Source: Syncephalis plumigaleata (taxonomy: Eukaryota > Zoopagomycota > Zoopagomycetes > Zoopagales > Piptocephalidaceae). Taken from it: a stretch of 64,000 bases of DNA. The position numbers and the translations under genes were made by a program. This document shows, in pieces, positions 25,776 through 42,469 of this stretch; positions within the stretch are counted from its first letter, which is position 1; each line of letters starts with the position of its first letter. The stretch lies in assembly GCA_025201365.1 (NCBI GenBank), contig JAIXMF010000006.1, forward strand, positions 62,001 through 126,000. The letters run 5' to 3'. The notes under the pieces are model-generated. The model did no database searches, had not been told where the DNA came from, and saw only the letters and a program-made list of their open reading frames with translations.

Positions 25776-27473
25776 ATGTCAGCTACTACAATCACAGCAA
25801 TACTTGATAGCAATAATGTTACTAGTAGTAATAGCGAATTACTAGATCGTGTAAGTTCAGCATTCGCTCAATTCGATACTGCCTGTCAAAATGTAGAAAA
25901 GAGCATATCTAGTCTGAGTCACGCGACATCATCATCATCAACGACATATCAACAGGATCGACAAGGATCGTTGCAAGCGTTAAACCATTTGGATGTCATA
26001 TCACAATGGCTTGATATACCGCAAACTATCCATCAATGCATTACGAACGAGCATTGGGATGATGTACTAGCATTATGGGATCGATGTCGATACTGGCAAC
26101 AATCACAAGCATCTACGACAATGCAAGATGATCAAATCAATCGTGTCATGCTAATAAGACAAATCTATGAACAAGTGGATCATACAGTTCAAACGGAATT
26201 AGCGCAACAATTGATTATACACTTGGCGAGTGACACATCTCTACCAGATCTGGCTCGTTTTCTAGGTCGATTACGTCGTGTATGGTCTGATACCACCATG
26301 TCGATTACTGATTCAATTGCTAGACCAATATCATTATCTGAACGATTGGCGGCATTGTTAATAAAGGCACGTCTACGATGGTGGTATCAAGCATCGAATG
26401 AATCCATGATAGATGATTCTATGATTACTACGAGTAAATTGGATGCATCATCACTTACCACGGAACAACATTTAACGGCATTATCCCAATATCTCGACAT
26501 TGTACGCACGACACTTCCTGATATACATCGACAATGGCAAGTATTACTTGCATCAACATCAACATCATCACGATCATCATCAATAAATGAATCAAAAGAA
26601 GGAAATAAGAAGAAACAGAAGAAGCAGAAGAAGAAACAAGAGAAAGAGAAGAAAGCAGACGAGGATGACAAGGATAACAAGGATGATCAAATGATAATGA
26701 CGAATGCTGCCGCTAATTATTTAACAAAACAACTTGTAAATTGTATTCAGCGATGTCTAGACACGATACACGATATAACAAGTCTAGTTAAATTAGAGTC
26801 AATACTAACGCATAGTGCATCGTCTCTTGGTAGATATGGATCAGATCCACTAACATGGATGTTACCCAATCTACATGAGAAATGCTTACATATAACTAGA
26901 GTGAGAATACAGCGTATCAATGATGATTGTCGTAAGGAAATGGAACAGAATGTAGACTGGATCACTGCCATTACTACTAGTCAACGTGCTATCGATACAT
27001 TGGCCCTACCTAATGAGCCCATTCCCGTAGATGTAATGAATTGGCCACCCACCGCTCTATTACAAATACCAATATGGGCAAGACTATTTAATATGTATAT
27101 GGCGTTATTCAATGATCTACGCTGGTATGCACCTATCAATATTGGTTTAGCAGTAGCCGAGAGTATGCGTGATATGTTGCAACAAACTGCCATTAACATG
27201 TCAACAATACTGCATCGATACTGTAAAGAATCAGCATCATCAACAAATGATAACGATGAAGAAGACAAGCGACAACATCATCATTATGCTTCTACTATCA
27301 CGCGTTATTACATTTATTTATTAGTGCCTATGCTTTGGCATGCTTTATTACATCAAGTATTTGGTAGATCGACTACATCACACGATGATAATACTATTGT
27401 ATCGATTGATAACATTGAATCAGTATCCATTCAAGAACTAAAGGATATCCTAAAGGAATGGATCAATTCATAG
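25776..27473 (+). CDS. COG8: Conserved oligomeric Golgi complex subunit 8 (COG8/Dor1)
   Basis: Single exon, 565 residues. Dor1-type features: helix ALNHLDVISQWLDIPQTIHQ, then CITNEHWDDVLALWDRCRYW, LPDLARFLGRLRRVW with RLAALLIKARLRWWYQ, SQYLDIVRTTLPDIHRQWQV, and the late block ARLFNMYMALFNDLRWYAPI. COG8 bridges the two lobes of the COG tether for retrograde intra-Golgi vesicles. A Lys/Glu/Asp-rich insertion (about residues 270-310) sits between the two conserved parts and is a lineage-specific spacer. Frame intact over 1.7 kb. Identity rests on order and spacing of motifs rather than on a catalytic site. Confidence 0.78.
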   Translation: MSATTITAILDSNNVTSSNSELLDRVSSAFAQFDTACQNVEKSISSLSHATSSSSTTYQQDRQGSLQALNHLDVISQWLDIPQTIHQCITNEHWDDVLALWDRCRYWQQSQASTTMQDDQINRVMLIRQIYEQVDHTVQTELAQQLIIHLASDTSLPDLARFLGRLRRVWSDTTMSITDSIARPISLSERLAALLIKARLRWWYQASNESMIDDSMITTSKLDASSLTTEQHLTALSQYLDIVRTTLPDIHRQWQVLLASTSTSSRSSSINESKEGNKKKQKKQKKKQEKEKKADEDDKDNKDDQMIMTNAAANYLTKQLVNCIQRCLDTIHDITSLVKLESILTHSASSLGRYGSDPLTWMLPNLHEKCLHITRVRIQRINDDCRKEMEQNVDWITAITTSQRAIDTLALPNEPIPVDVMNWPPTALLQIPIWARLFNMYMALFNDLRWYAPINIGLAVAESMRDMLQQTAINMSTILHRYCKESASSTNDNDEEDKRQHHHYASTITRYYIYLLVPMLWHALLHQVFGRSTTSHDDNTIVSIDNIESVSIQELKDILKEWINS

Positions 27474-27619
27474 CATGACTATTCAGTGTAATAAACAATA
27501 TTAAACTAATGATTTAGACGTATGTAAATAAGTCATTCCTATGTATCAACACATTCGAACATCATCCTATTTTTATTTAGATAGCAATTAGAATCCTGCA
27601 TATTAGTATCATTCTTGAT

Positions 27620-29055
<1,436 letters not shown>

Positions 29056-29479
29056 ATTGTACTACGAATATTGTATAGAAAGATACAAGGTGATACTAGC
29101 GGTAATAGCGGTAGTAGTAGTAGTAGTAACAAATAAAAGCGATGAACAAGAAGGAAAAAGTGCCAAAGCAAGAAAGAGAAAGAGCCGTAACCAAAGGGCG
29201 GCGTAATTCTCAGCTGGATATGAAAGCCCATTTATATGGTTTCTCATCCATTCTCATTCTCACTATACAATTCAACTTTCTTATGACAATGACGTGATGA
29301 CGCGTACGACACGTGCAACAAAAGTGGAAACTATCCCCCCAAAAACTACAATTATTCCTGATGTTGAATGGAGAATGGAAAACTGGCCGAATTCTTCCGA
29401 TTCAGATTAGTTGCTGACGTTTACCCTTGCTACTAAAGAAACTTACATCTATATCCATAACTATATATCGTATCATATC
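29056..29479. other. Divergent promoter AHCY / TFB5
   Basis: Includes a TAG/TAC trinucleotide run (about 29098-29130) and a C6A5 run near 29334. The 61-codon ORF on the minus strand is a repeat product. No gene seen. Confidence 0.4.
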
Positions 29480-29818
29480 ATGGTGAAAGCAATTCGAGGT
29501 AGGTACATGTATCATTATGAATATAATCCATTCTAAATGGTACGATTATCAATGCTAGGTGTACTTATTGAATGGTAAGTCAACTATGCGTCTACGTAAT
29601 CATGCCACTACGCTTCGCGCTGACTTGCGTGTTCTACGTAAAGTGATTCCACAGTGAAGCAGATCATTTTGCATATTAACGAGACACGTCGTTTTATTAT
29701 CGAGGATTTGGATGAGACACACGTGTTTGTCGATGCAAGTAGCGTGAGCATGCTACGCGCCGAACTAGACCGTATTCTCGATGAGAACACCTATCAATTG
29801 GATGTTGTTGGCGCATGA
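29480..29818 (+). CDS. TFB5: TFIIH subunit TFB5 / TTDA (GTF2H5)
   Basis: Three exons (29480-29498, a 16-nt microexon 29559-29574, 29644-29818) give 69 residues; the family has about 70. The joined start MVKAIRGVLIEWCDSTVKQI (the W-C junction depends on exon phase) matches the TFB5 opening VKGVLIECDPAMKQ. Then RRFIIEDLDETHVFVDASSV corresponds to the conserved FIIQDIDDTHVFV segment. It stabilises the p52-XPB module of TFIIH in transcription and nucleotide excision repair. Acceptor of exon 3 is the AAAG at 29641-29643, the only one that keeps frame. CSB, also a repair factor, lies 5 kb away but is not obviously linked. Confidence 0.88.
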
Positions 29819-30079
29819 GATGACTATATGTTATATGTTATTATAAAGCTATTTAATGTATGAATCAATAATTACAACAGCAGAGTATAGTTTGTGGTAT
29901 TTATAGTTATTTTATTATCGTTATATCCGGTATAAAACGAAATAATAGTGTAAGAACATATGAATAGTATATTATTGATCGGATATTGCCTTCAAAGAAA
30001 AGTATATGGTGATAATCCACGGTGGTTAGCGTAAGACGTTACTTTAGATAAATATCTCATGCTAGCTAGCGGTGATTAT

Positions 30080-30406
30080 TTAGTATTTCTTTGGTGGTGG
30101 TGGTGGAGTAGTTTGGTAGTAGCCACCGGATGGAGCGGGTTTTGGCACAACATCACATCCACTAAATCCACAGCAGATTGGATGGCGGAAGCGGCACTTG
30201 AGGTTTTGCGTGGTGGCATGCTTAGCGATGTCGCTGCAGGCACCGTCGACCTTCTTGAGGGTGGCGTTTACTTCACCGCATGTTTTGCCATTCTTGACGC
30301 ACTGGAAGACGGCGGTACCACAGTTATCGGTGAAGATACCGGGACTAGCCACGACAGCCTGGGCGGTGAAGAGGAGAACAGCGGACAAAACGAAAGTGGC
30401 CTTCAT
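30080..30406 (-). CDS. Small cysteine-rich secreted protein
   Basis: 108 residues in one exon. Start MKATFVLSAVLLFTAQAVVA is a clear signal peptide, with cleavage likely after A20. The mature part has eight cysteines (NCGTAVFQC, TCGEV, ACSD, KCRF, ICCG, GCD), enough for four disulfides, and then a flexible tail KPAPSGGYYQTTPPPPPKKY. Likely extracellular; could be an effector, adhesin or cell-wall protein. No known family recognised. An upstream in-frame Met at 30499 would bury the signal peptide, so 30406 is preferred. A TATATATAA sequence lies about 225 bases upstream on the minus strand. Confidence 0.7.
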   Translation of the reverse strand: MKATFVLSAVLLFTAQAVVASPGIFTDNCGTAVFQCVKNGKTCGEVNATLKKVDGACSDIAKHATTQNLKCRFRHPICCGFSGCDVVPKPAPSGGYYQTTPPPPPKKY

Positions 30407-31637
30407 GTTGATGGTAGTTTTAGTTGTACTTGTACTTGTAGTGACTGTAAGTTTAAGCGAATTAACGTAAAAAAGATAATAAGAAAAGGACGTGAGCAAA
30501 CGTAATAGGCGGCGTTATTGAGCGATCGACTAATACTACTAATACTGGTAGTGGACTAACTAAAAGTGTTTTTGATATTGGTGATGGTAATGAGAGTAGC
30601 TGACATGAATGCCTAGGTCAGTACCATTATATATAGGCGATGTGGGATGCTCGCTATTGTTGCGTATACCCGTTATTGTATCCACGCTGTAATGATATTC
30701 GTATCGATGTCTATTGATGCGTAGCATATTTTTTGTCATAACACATTGTATTACCTTTAGTTTCATTCTTAGTTGTTGTTGTCCCCATAATTGATTATTG
30801 TTCCTGTTTTCTTATTAATTCTCGTATAAGAAAATGTGAGTAAAATATGCTTTATTTGGAATGACTAGGACGTGTTCATGAAACAGCCTTAGCTGTATAA
30901 CAACAGGACTATGCTATATCGTATGTACAGCAGCTATGATTCGCGCTTCATCATCAGTAATAGGCGCCATCCCGTTAGGAACCACGTGAAATATCCTATT
31001 GTCTATTGATTTATTGGAAAGAAGCCGTGGAAAAATCCAGGCAAGAGGAAAGAATAGCGAATACGCTTTAATGATTGTCGTCTAAGGGGAAATAATGCGG
31101 GAACTGGTGCGGTTCACGTTTGTACTTCGTTGTATTGTTATTGCTACTTCGGTTCACTACTGCCGTGCTTATCATGTTTGAACTAACAAAGAGAGGCCTT
31201 TCTACTATGTGTTGGATTAGCATGCACATTTGACTTGTTACAAGTATTGTCACTTAGGAGCACAGGCTGGCATATTTGCAACGAAGAAAGACGTGGAATG
31301 AAGAATGTTACGACTCATGATACTGCCAACATGACCAGTTGCGCATTTCTAGTCATTGTCTATTTTCGTATTTGAATGAATGATAAGCTAACAGAAGAGG
31401 AGGAAAAGAAGTGATAGCCATTAATATTAAACAAGCAATCTATGCAAATTAGCAATCATTTACAAAACAATCTATTTATATTGCATGGAATAAAATAAAT
31501 GGTTAACATAAAACACCTTATAAAGGAATCTTTGCAGGACCTTTCCAACCAGTTAACGTAATTGCCCTTTTGTTTCTACTAATAAATAATAGCTATGTTA
31601 ATACGTATTTAGATGTGAGTAGCCATAACAATCATGG
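30407..31637. other. Gene-poor interval
   Basis: 1.2 kb without a convincing gene. ORFs at 30560 and 31068 (minus) are short, have no motif and no plausible exons around them. A TATATATAA on the minus strand near 30630 may serve the secreted-protein gene at 30406. Confidence 0.4.
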
Positions 31638-32030
31638 CTAAGTTGTTTGTTGTTGTCCTTCATTTCTTGAATGATTAGAAGTAATGACACTTTGATGTAG
31701 TTGTGTTGGAATACGATTTCCATTGCGAATACTGAGAATAATCTGAATAAAACTCAGACATGCTGTCATATCCCGATTCCATAAATAATACTCGAATCCT
31801 TTACCATTCATGTCATCTTTACAATTATGATGTGTGCATCTAATAGAATAATGAATTAGTATATTGCTATAGATTATATTCATCTTAAGAAGGCATGACA
31901 AGTGACAGTAGGATATCTCGTCAATTAGAAATACTTGAACACCATGCTTCATTGTTATCCACACTTGCGTATGATTTATTTGTGTATTCTTGATTAAAAT
32001 AACGTCATCGTATTTCTCTACCCCATATCG
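31638..32030 (-). pseudogene. TnpB/Fanzor-like nuclease C-terminal fragment
   Basis: An open frame of about 130 codons reads from near 32030 to a stop at 31638. It contains VFLIDEISYCHLSC, then CTHHNC, then EYYLWNRDMTACLSF and an end IRNGNRIPTQLHQ. This order (acidic strand with a first CxxC, a second zinc pair, then the W-N-R-D motif and a G-N-R-I-P end) is the usual C-terminal zinc-ribbon/RuvC-III layout of TnpB/Fanzor-like proteins seen in fungal genomes. The segment between the zinc pairs may contain a short intron. The upstream two-thirds with RuvC-I/II and DNA-binding parts is absent, because the F-box gene begins at 32052. So it is a truncated relic, not an active nuclease. Family call is inference from motif memory. 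Confidence 0.4.
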
Positions 32031-32051
32031 CCTTTCTTATTCCACTCCACT

Positions 32052-33683
32052 ATGTCTACTACTACTACTACTACTGAAATATCGAGTAATCCCAACTCGT
32101 CTTGTAGATTACTGGACTGTCTGAATAGTCTTCCATTCCAAGACCAGCGTGTCTTCCGTAGTCAACTTGGTCATATCGAATTATTGCGTTTATCAGCATG
32201 TTGTCGTTCGTTAAGAAGCAGTATTCGAAATGATAAAGCATTATGGCAACAACTATACCATAGGGATTTCCTATCAGGAGCCTATTATGCTAAAGAAATG
32301 GAATTCGTATTATGGTGTATACGCACGGATGTCAACAACCCATGTACATCGGATAAACGAGCCGATCTACTAGAGAATGTGGACTGGTACAACACATATC
32401 GTCGACGAGTGAGCACCGAGAATAATTGGCGATATGGACGATGCAACACCACGCATATCGATCTGGAAACTGACGAGGATGAAATATATTATCACAGATA
32501 TAGTAAAGATAAGCGTATATTTATCACAAAGCAAGATTGCTCAGACGAAGCACCAGATCATAGATATACTTTAGAATGTTTGCCACACTCAAATCTTAGA
32601 TCAAGCAACAATATTGTATATAACAGTACATTCTCCACATCGCCAAATGTTCTTTCACTGGATACTGATAATGAAGATGAGTACACTTATGTCATGGGTG
32701 ACCATTACATAGTTGTATTTCCTAAGGAGATTGAGAGCGATACCGACTACAACGTAAAAATACTTACTCGCAAGCAAGGTGGTGTTATCACTACATTCGA
32801 TGTTCCAGCAAAATATCGAGTGAGGACAATCGAAGGGAAATGGGCGTTATTAGTGGACAAATCGCATGTGATAGTCAATCATTCGCGAAATTGTAAAAGT
32901 AAGCGTAGTAATTGTACAATGATGCCATATAACTAGTACTAATCATTAATGGATTTAGTCAATGTAATGGTATTCGATATCGATAATAGTATCATGTGTC
33001 CGGGAAGCATTGATGATACATGGAATACGGCATGTTTCTATAAAACAACCAACAATACAGCAATAGTATATACGGCAAGAATAGTCAAAGATGATGATGT
33101 GGATCGTATTGAATGGGCACTATATCAGTTCTCGAGCAATACTCCTGTTGTACAATTGCGAAGTGGCTGGTTCCAATTACCTGAAGGAATAGCGAGTGCG
33201 GGATTAATGACATATAATTCATACGATTCGCATATGCTTCTCAAATTACATGGCCATCCTAACTTTACTTCATACATAGTGCATAGTGTAGCATCCAGTG
33301 GTCAAAGCCATACTCCACGTAATTGCTACAATATATCTGACCAGCATATACCTATCCCATTGTTAAGAGCTGGATACATGTATTCAAGGTTTAATCCCAA
33401 ACCAGCAAAAGTATGGACAGACCTAACTTACAACGACGATCAAGTATTACGATTACCGGGTACGATTTTCACCAGAAATCTTATTGGAGATCTTTATGTT
33501 TTTATTACGGATCATAATCGTAGAAAAAATCGACTGCTTATAGACATCCATACAAAAGAAATAATACGCAAATTAGAAGCGCTTAACTCTTGTGGGTATT
33601 CGATAGTTGATACAATGGTGGGTACGATATACCGTCCATCTGACTACCCTGTGCAAACAATACAAGAATATGGTGAACTATAA
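32052..33683 (+). CDS. F-box protein, paralogue of the gene at 16463
   Basis: Two exons (32052-32898, 32959-33683) give 523 residues; the 60-nt intron has a TACTAAT branch-site-like element. After a Thr/Ser start, the F-box-like region spans about residues 17-70 (LLDCLNSLPFQDQRVF, LLRLSACCRSLRSSIRNDKA). RRVSTENNWRYGRCNTTHID corresponds to RLRLEKNWQDGKYS in the other F-box gene, as do the overall length and strand-rich C-terminal part. Likely SCF substrate receptor; substrate unknown. Divergence between the two copies is high, so the duplication is old. Confidence 0.75.
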
Positions 33684-34341
33684 CAAGTATCAATAAACCA
33701 TACTACATTATCATTGATTACATTAGAGCGAGCAATATGTTTCTATTAACTAGTAATATGAAGTAATAATGAGGAATAGCTATTATTTATTATCACTAAT
33801 TGTAATATGTGAGTAGCAATAATCCTTAACATCTCCCTCAACTGCTAGGACCGTGATAACTACTCAATGATAATAGCAATGCAATAATGATGTTAATAAT
33901 TGTGCAAATCTATTTATTAATAAACATGAAAGTTAGACCAACAGTGTTAATTGGTTGGAAAACCACGTAGTCACAGTGATACAATACGTACAATTTGAGT
34001 CATCATTATCTCACTAGTAGCATGAATATTTTCCGTTACTCTCTCTTTCTCTCTTGCTTTTCTCTACCAACACATATATAACTCATGGTCCTACACAGTA
34101 CAGAATATTATACGGGCAAAATATCGCACAGCGTTAACGCTTTCGTCCACTTCGACATTTCGTCACAAGTGGCAATGGTTATGCGATGCCTTAAATGTAA
34201 ATTTTCACTCCCCATTATCGACTGATGGATAAAATTTGTTAATTTTCTTTATTGGTCAATAAAAACATTATTTCTCTCTCTTGCTTTTCTCTTACTTTCT
34301 CAGTAAATTGTATTTAGCTATTTTGTAATAAGCAAGAAAGA
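33684..34341. other. Intergenic, CSB promoter
   Basis: AT-rich, with CTCTC stretches at 34040-34065 and again near 34275-34300 (CTCTCTCTTGCTTTTCTC occurs in similar form twice). No gene or RNA recognised. Confidence 0.4.
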
Positions 34342-37300
34342 ATGAGTTCAGAAGACGAGTTCCAACCCAATTACTCTGACAATAGTCCTAGTGACTATAG
34401 TGACGGTGGTCAATGGGACGAGGAAGCAGACTGGGATACTGTCGATAGTCTAGATAAAGAGAAAGCACCACGAGTATCAAAGCGTAAGCTCAGTAATATT
34501 AGTCGAGGAGGAGGAGAAGGAGGAGGAGGAGGACGGCGACAACGACAACCACGACATTCAAGACAAACACGAGCGGATGACGGCGATGAACTACACTACG
34601 AGGTAAGGAATTCAAGAAGTTGACCTGGTGATACCGTGCTCTTTCTCACTCCTAATGAACTTATCGATTTAGCGTCGATATGAAACATGGGCCACTGCTC
34701 GTAAAGCCATACGGGAAAAGGAACGTGTAAAGAATAAGAATGGAGAGCAAAGAAACGCGTCAGATATCGTGCGTCCAACCAGGCTTATTGCCACGAACTA
34801 CACCAATAATCCATATAATAGTATAGATGAGGAATTGTTGCAGGAGATGAACTTGCCTCATCCGCTCTTTGGCGAATTTTCCATTAATCGGGATCTCTGG
34901 CTACCGGGCGAGATCTACACGAGTCTCTTTGAGTATCAGCGTCAGTGTAGGTTATGCTAGTTATTTTGGCATATTTACCATCATTAATATGTACATATTG
35001 GTGGTATCAGGTTTACAATGGCTTTGGGGATTGCAACAACAAGAAACGGGTGGTATACTAGGCGATGAAATGGTAATTATACGTAGATGATAGGGTAAGC
35101 AGTTAGTTAACACTAGTTATCGGTATGATTGCTTGTGCATATGCATTTAGGGCCTAGGTAAAACTGTACAGATCATTTCGTATTTAGCAGCACTTTTATA
35201 CTCGAATCAATGGCAAGGTCCAGCGCTCATATTATGTCCAGCCACTATGCTCGATCAATGGGTGAGCGAATTCAATAGGTGGTGGCCACCCATACGCACA
35301 CTAGTGTTGCATTCGAGTGGTAGTGCAATGCATGCACTCGAGGAGAAGGCGGGCGTGAAACGTCAAGCCACCATGCGTTCCTCGTCGTCCTATAGCGAAT
35401 CGGTTAGCGCGACACGTATCAATCAGATGGCCGAACAATTGGTGGAGCGCGTATTTAAGCATGGTACCTAACTTGTACTTTATTCACAAGAATGATCTTG
35501 TTCAACACTATTGTATATATATATCGATGACATGCACATGCATGTGTATGTATGTATCTATAGGTCATGTATTGTTAGCCACCTATGAAGGATTACGACG
35601 ATTTCGGAAGATATTATTGCGACGAAAATGGTTTTACGCCATATTAGACGAGGGTAAGTGGTTAGCATGATTATTAGTTGAATGATATTGACCTGAATGT
35701 GCCATGCTATAGGACATAAAATACGTAATTCCGAGGCAGATATCACAATAACATGCAAGCAACTGGATACACCGCATCGTATTATTGTTACCGGTACTCC
35801 TATACAGAATAATCTTGCAGAGTTATGGTCGTTATTCGATTTCATTTATCCTGGTCGTCTTGGGGTAAGTGGCGAATGGCATACTGCATGATATTACGTC
35901 ATCGATGATAGTGGCAAGTAATGATGTCACTAACTATACAATGACAATAACGTATAACGCGTAGACTTTTGAGGTATTCGACAATCAATTTGCCATTCCC
36001 ATTAATATGGGCGGTTATGCCAATGCCTCTCGTTTACAAGTGGAAATTGCGTACAAGTGTGCCACGGTACTACGCGATCTAATACAGCCCTACTTGTTAA
36101 AGCGTAGTAAAACAGCGGTAGCTAAAGATCTACCCAAGAAGACAGAACATGTAAGAATGGCTTAGCAATGGAAGAGAGAGGAGAAGAGATGATGATGTCA
36201 TTCCTTATTAATTACAATTACTCTAGGTTGTACTATGTCGATTGACTACATCACAACGATATGCTTACGAGAGCTTTCTACGATCCAGTGAAATGAACAG
36301 TATCATGCAGGGTGATCGACGCGTGCTATATGGTATTGATATACTGAAGAAAGTGTGCAATCATCCAGATCTACTAGAGATTAATCCATCATTGGTAAAT
36401 ACAAATAACAAGTATAATAACAATCACCATAGTAGTGTAATAGTAACAACGTATGATTCAACCATTTAGAATCCAACATTCGGTGCATCCGAGAAATCAG
36501 GAAAGATGCGTGTATTAATGACTCTACTCGAACAATGGCAACGGCGTGGTCATCGTGTATTACTATTCTCGCAGACACGTATCATGCTGGATATATTGGA
36601 ACAAATGGTGATTAGTAAAGGTAAGTGAAGTACTAATGAAATGAACTAATAAATGATAATGATAATAATAATAATAATAATTAGATTACACATATCGTCG
36701 TATGGACGGGAATACACCTGTACAAACTAGAGCATCGCTCATTCATGAATTCAACCATTCCGATGAGATATTCCTATTCTTGCTAACCACGAAGGTTGGC
36801 GGATTAGGCATCAATCTAGTGGGAGCCGATCGAGTAGTTATCTTTGATCCTGACTGGGTATACGATCATTATAATAGATGGCATTACATTTATACTAATC
36901 GTGTGTATGCACCATTATAGAATCCATCAACGGATGTGCAAGCAAGAGAACGAGCATGGCGACTTGGACAAACGCGGGATGTGGCAATTTATCGCTTAAT
37001 TACCGCTGGTACAATTGAAGAAAAGATTTATCATCGACAAATATTTAAGCACTATTTATCGCGTAAGATTCTAAATGACCCGAAGCAGAAACGATTCTTT
37101 AAGGTGATTGATATGACGTGCTACTACATACAGTAATACTTTTGTATTGACTAACTAGATGATCGTGTAAAATAGATGCATGATCTGCAAGATCTTTTCA
37201 CATTAGGTGCCGATGATGCCATTACCACCGAGACTGGTGAACTATTTGAGGGTGCAGCGGTTGAACCGCCAAAATGGCATAAAACGAAGAAAACATCCAC

Positions 37301-38233
37301 TAAGGAGAAAGGAAAGAACACGCAAGAGGATGGAGACAAGACAATGATGGACCAAGATGAGAATAATGAGGATGGTACATCGACTGATACACCAACTGTC
37401 ACTTCTACTATGCGAAAGTTATCCATATCTGATATTAAGGATATTACAGAATAGTAAGTGACACGGCAATGTAGCATTAATAAATGGAATAATGTAAACA
37501 TATTGTATTGATGATATGACAGTACACCAGGATCGGATGTAGCGAGTCATGGTGAAACGGAAGAGGATGCACTACTCAAGCAACTCTTCACCATGAGTGG
37601 TGTTAAAAGCATTATTAAACATGATAATATTGCCGATGCTAACAATCAAGAAACGGCTCTTATAGAGAAAGAAGGTATGTATCCTATGGTGTATAGGTTG
37701 ATATCACAAGTAGCTAATCAATAAGCATAGCTGCAATGATTGTATCACATGCAGCAGCGGCATTAAAGGAAGCTGGAGAAGAGAAAGGTAATGTTAACCT
37801 ATTAGTAATGAATCTATCCACTAACTGATTATTAATGGTAACGGTAATAATAGAGAAACGATTTGGTGCAGTGGTAGGTCATCTATCTAATAGTAGCAAT
37901 ACAATAATTACATATTGATCATGATTTGAATAGTTAAAGGGACGTCGTGGTACTGGTGGTCCATCATCAAGTGCACTACTAAAGAATCTACGTCGTGATA
38001 ATGTACCAGAGGGACAGAAGCAAGAGTTGTCAGGATTGATGAAAGAGTTGCAGCAATACTTGATACGACATAATGGACGTGCTAAAAGTCAAGAATTAGT
38101 GGGAGCATTTCAGAGTAGAATCAAACCAGGAGAATCGCTTATCTTTCGTAAACTACTAAAGGAGATAGCTAACTTTGAGAGAGACAACCACAATAAGACT
38201 GGATGGTGGCATTTAAAAGAGGAATATCAATAA
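34342..38233 (+). CDS. ERCC6: SWI/SNF2 ATPase CSB / ERCC6 (Rad26), transcription-coupled repair
   Basis: Sixteen exons (starts 34342, 34673, 35011, 35151, 35564, 35713, 35965, 36227, 36470, 36685, 36921, 37176, 37523, 37731, 37854, 37934) give 939 residues with no frame break. Helicase motifs: [25 protein letters not shown] (Q/I), [11 protein letters not shown] (Ia), LDEGHKIRN (II, DEGH), [15 protein letters not shown] (III), [12 protein letters not shown] (IV), MDGNTP and [18 protein letters not shown] (V), [11 protein letters not shown] (VI). DEGH, rather than DEAH, and the C-terminal winged-helix end [10 protein letters not shown] are CSB-specific. Exon 15 is a 20-nt microexon. Acts on stalled RNA polymerase II. 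Compared with human CSB (about 1,490 residues) the flanks are short. Confidence 0.95.
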
Positions 38234-38607
38234 CTTTGTAAGAATAATAAAATATCACAATCTAATGCTGACTAGTATAGTCGTATAATCGTTATGCAGT
38301 CTATCTTATCCTATCCTATCATATCAGTTAAAGATTGCCTTATTGAATGTAATGCTTCTTGGCATGCAGTTGCTAGACAAGAGACAGATCATATCAACCT
38401 ACAGCGATATCTAAGGTATATCATTGATCCTGATCTGATTTGATAAACTGGATATTCATCTATCAATGATTGATGATGATGATCATCATCATCACATCGT
38501 AAAAAGAAAAGAAAAGAATTCCGCTTCTATTATTACAGGGCTTTTCCTCTTTATCCGCTCTACAGTCACGTCTCATTTTTCCTGGCTCATTTCCTTTTTA
38601 TTGTAAT
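38234..38607. other. Intergenic, ARG5,6 promoter
   Basis: 374 bases with CTATC repeats (38300-38325) and a palindromic GATGATGATGATCATCATCATCA stretch split around 38480 (inverted TGATGATGAT/ATCATCATCA). Nothing else recognised. Confidence 0.45.
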
Positions 38608-41505
<2,898 letters not shown>

Positions 41506-42179
41506 TTCATGCTAGTTAAATAAATAATATGCAGTGAATTAACTGAGTACTATTGTTAATAAACATTTAATTAGATAAATCAGTGAATTGTATGAAGCAA
41601 TGGACAATTTGTCTTTATTGCTATGCGTATAATGGTAGTAGAATGGAATAAATGACTTACTTTACTGATGAAAATGCCAGAATAGTAGAATGAGTAATAT
41701 AGAATGGAATAATTGATGCCGGATGAAAGATAAGAACGAGTAGATTAAAATACAATGAAGTAATAATGGGATAGGAAGGGATAGAATAGAAAGAGTAGTG
41801 ATGTAAACGGTATACAATAATGACACATCGATATAGACCAAATTGATTCATGTTTATTAATATAGCTAGTGGATGCTTGTCAATGATGGATGGCAATGAG
41901 TGTTGGCAATAAGCATTAGCATGGTTGATTATCCCGTTATGTCGTCGTTATTGTTGAATATTAGTTGATTGACATTTAGAATGGGAATTAGTACATATTG
42001 TCTGGATGTTGTCACTTGTATTAGCAATGAATAGAAATGTCAACTTACCGAATAGAATGGAGATAGTATGTAGCCAACATCATTGACATTTGGATGTTCT
42101 AATTGTAATATTGTTAGTGTATTGTAATAAATGAACTTACCTGGAATTGATAACTATGAACGAACGAATGAATGAATGG
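41506..42179. other. Gene-poor interval
   Basis: AT-rich DNA with TAGAATGGAATA-like repeats (41630-41780) and GAATGAATGAATG near 42165. The 79-codon minus ORF at 41657 derives from these repeats. Confidence 0.4.
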
Positions 42180-42469
42180 TTATAATAAAGCAATAAAATA
42201 TGTTATGTCCCCATCATATCCACAGCCGCACCACCGGCCTTTTTTGGTGGGAGCGGATGCAATGCTGAATCGATTGAAGAGCCTTGCGACAAACATACCA
42301 CTATACTGCCGAATGTTAGTATGATCACATTCAGTAGTAGATACTACGGGATAGCTGGCATATGGTCCATTCATTGCAAATGGCCATGCACCACATTGGC
42401 AGTATGAATGGCATCCAGTGGCTAGCCAATTACCACCACTACCAATGCTGCCGCTCCGTAGCGGTTCAT
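42180..42469 (-). CDS. Possible small cysteine-rich secreted protein
   Basis: Starts at the ATG complement 42467-42469: MNRYGAAALVVVVI is a signal-peptide core, then a one-base shift near 42428 leads into WLATGCHSYCQCGAWPF and on through ECDH, FVARLFNRFSIASAPTKKGR and WCGCGYDGD to a stop at 42180. Restoring one base gives 96 residues with six cysteines. The frame break is of the same kind as in the housekeeping genes of this window, and Cys pairs at both ends support a folded secreted peptide. No family recognised; the reading could be fortuitous. Confidence 0.4.
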
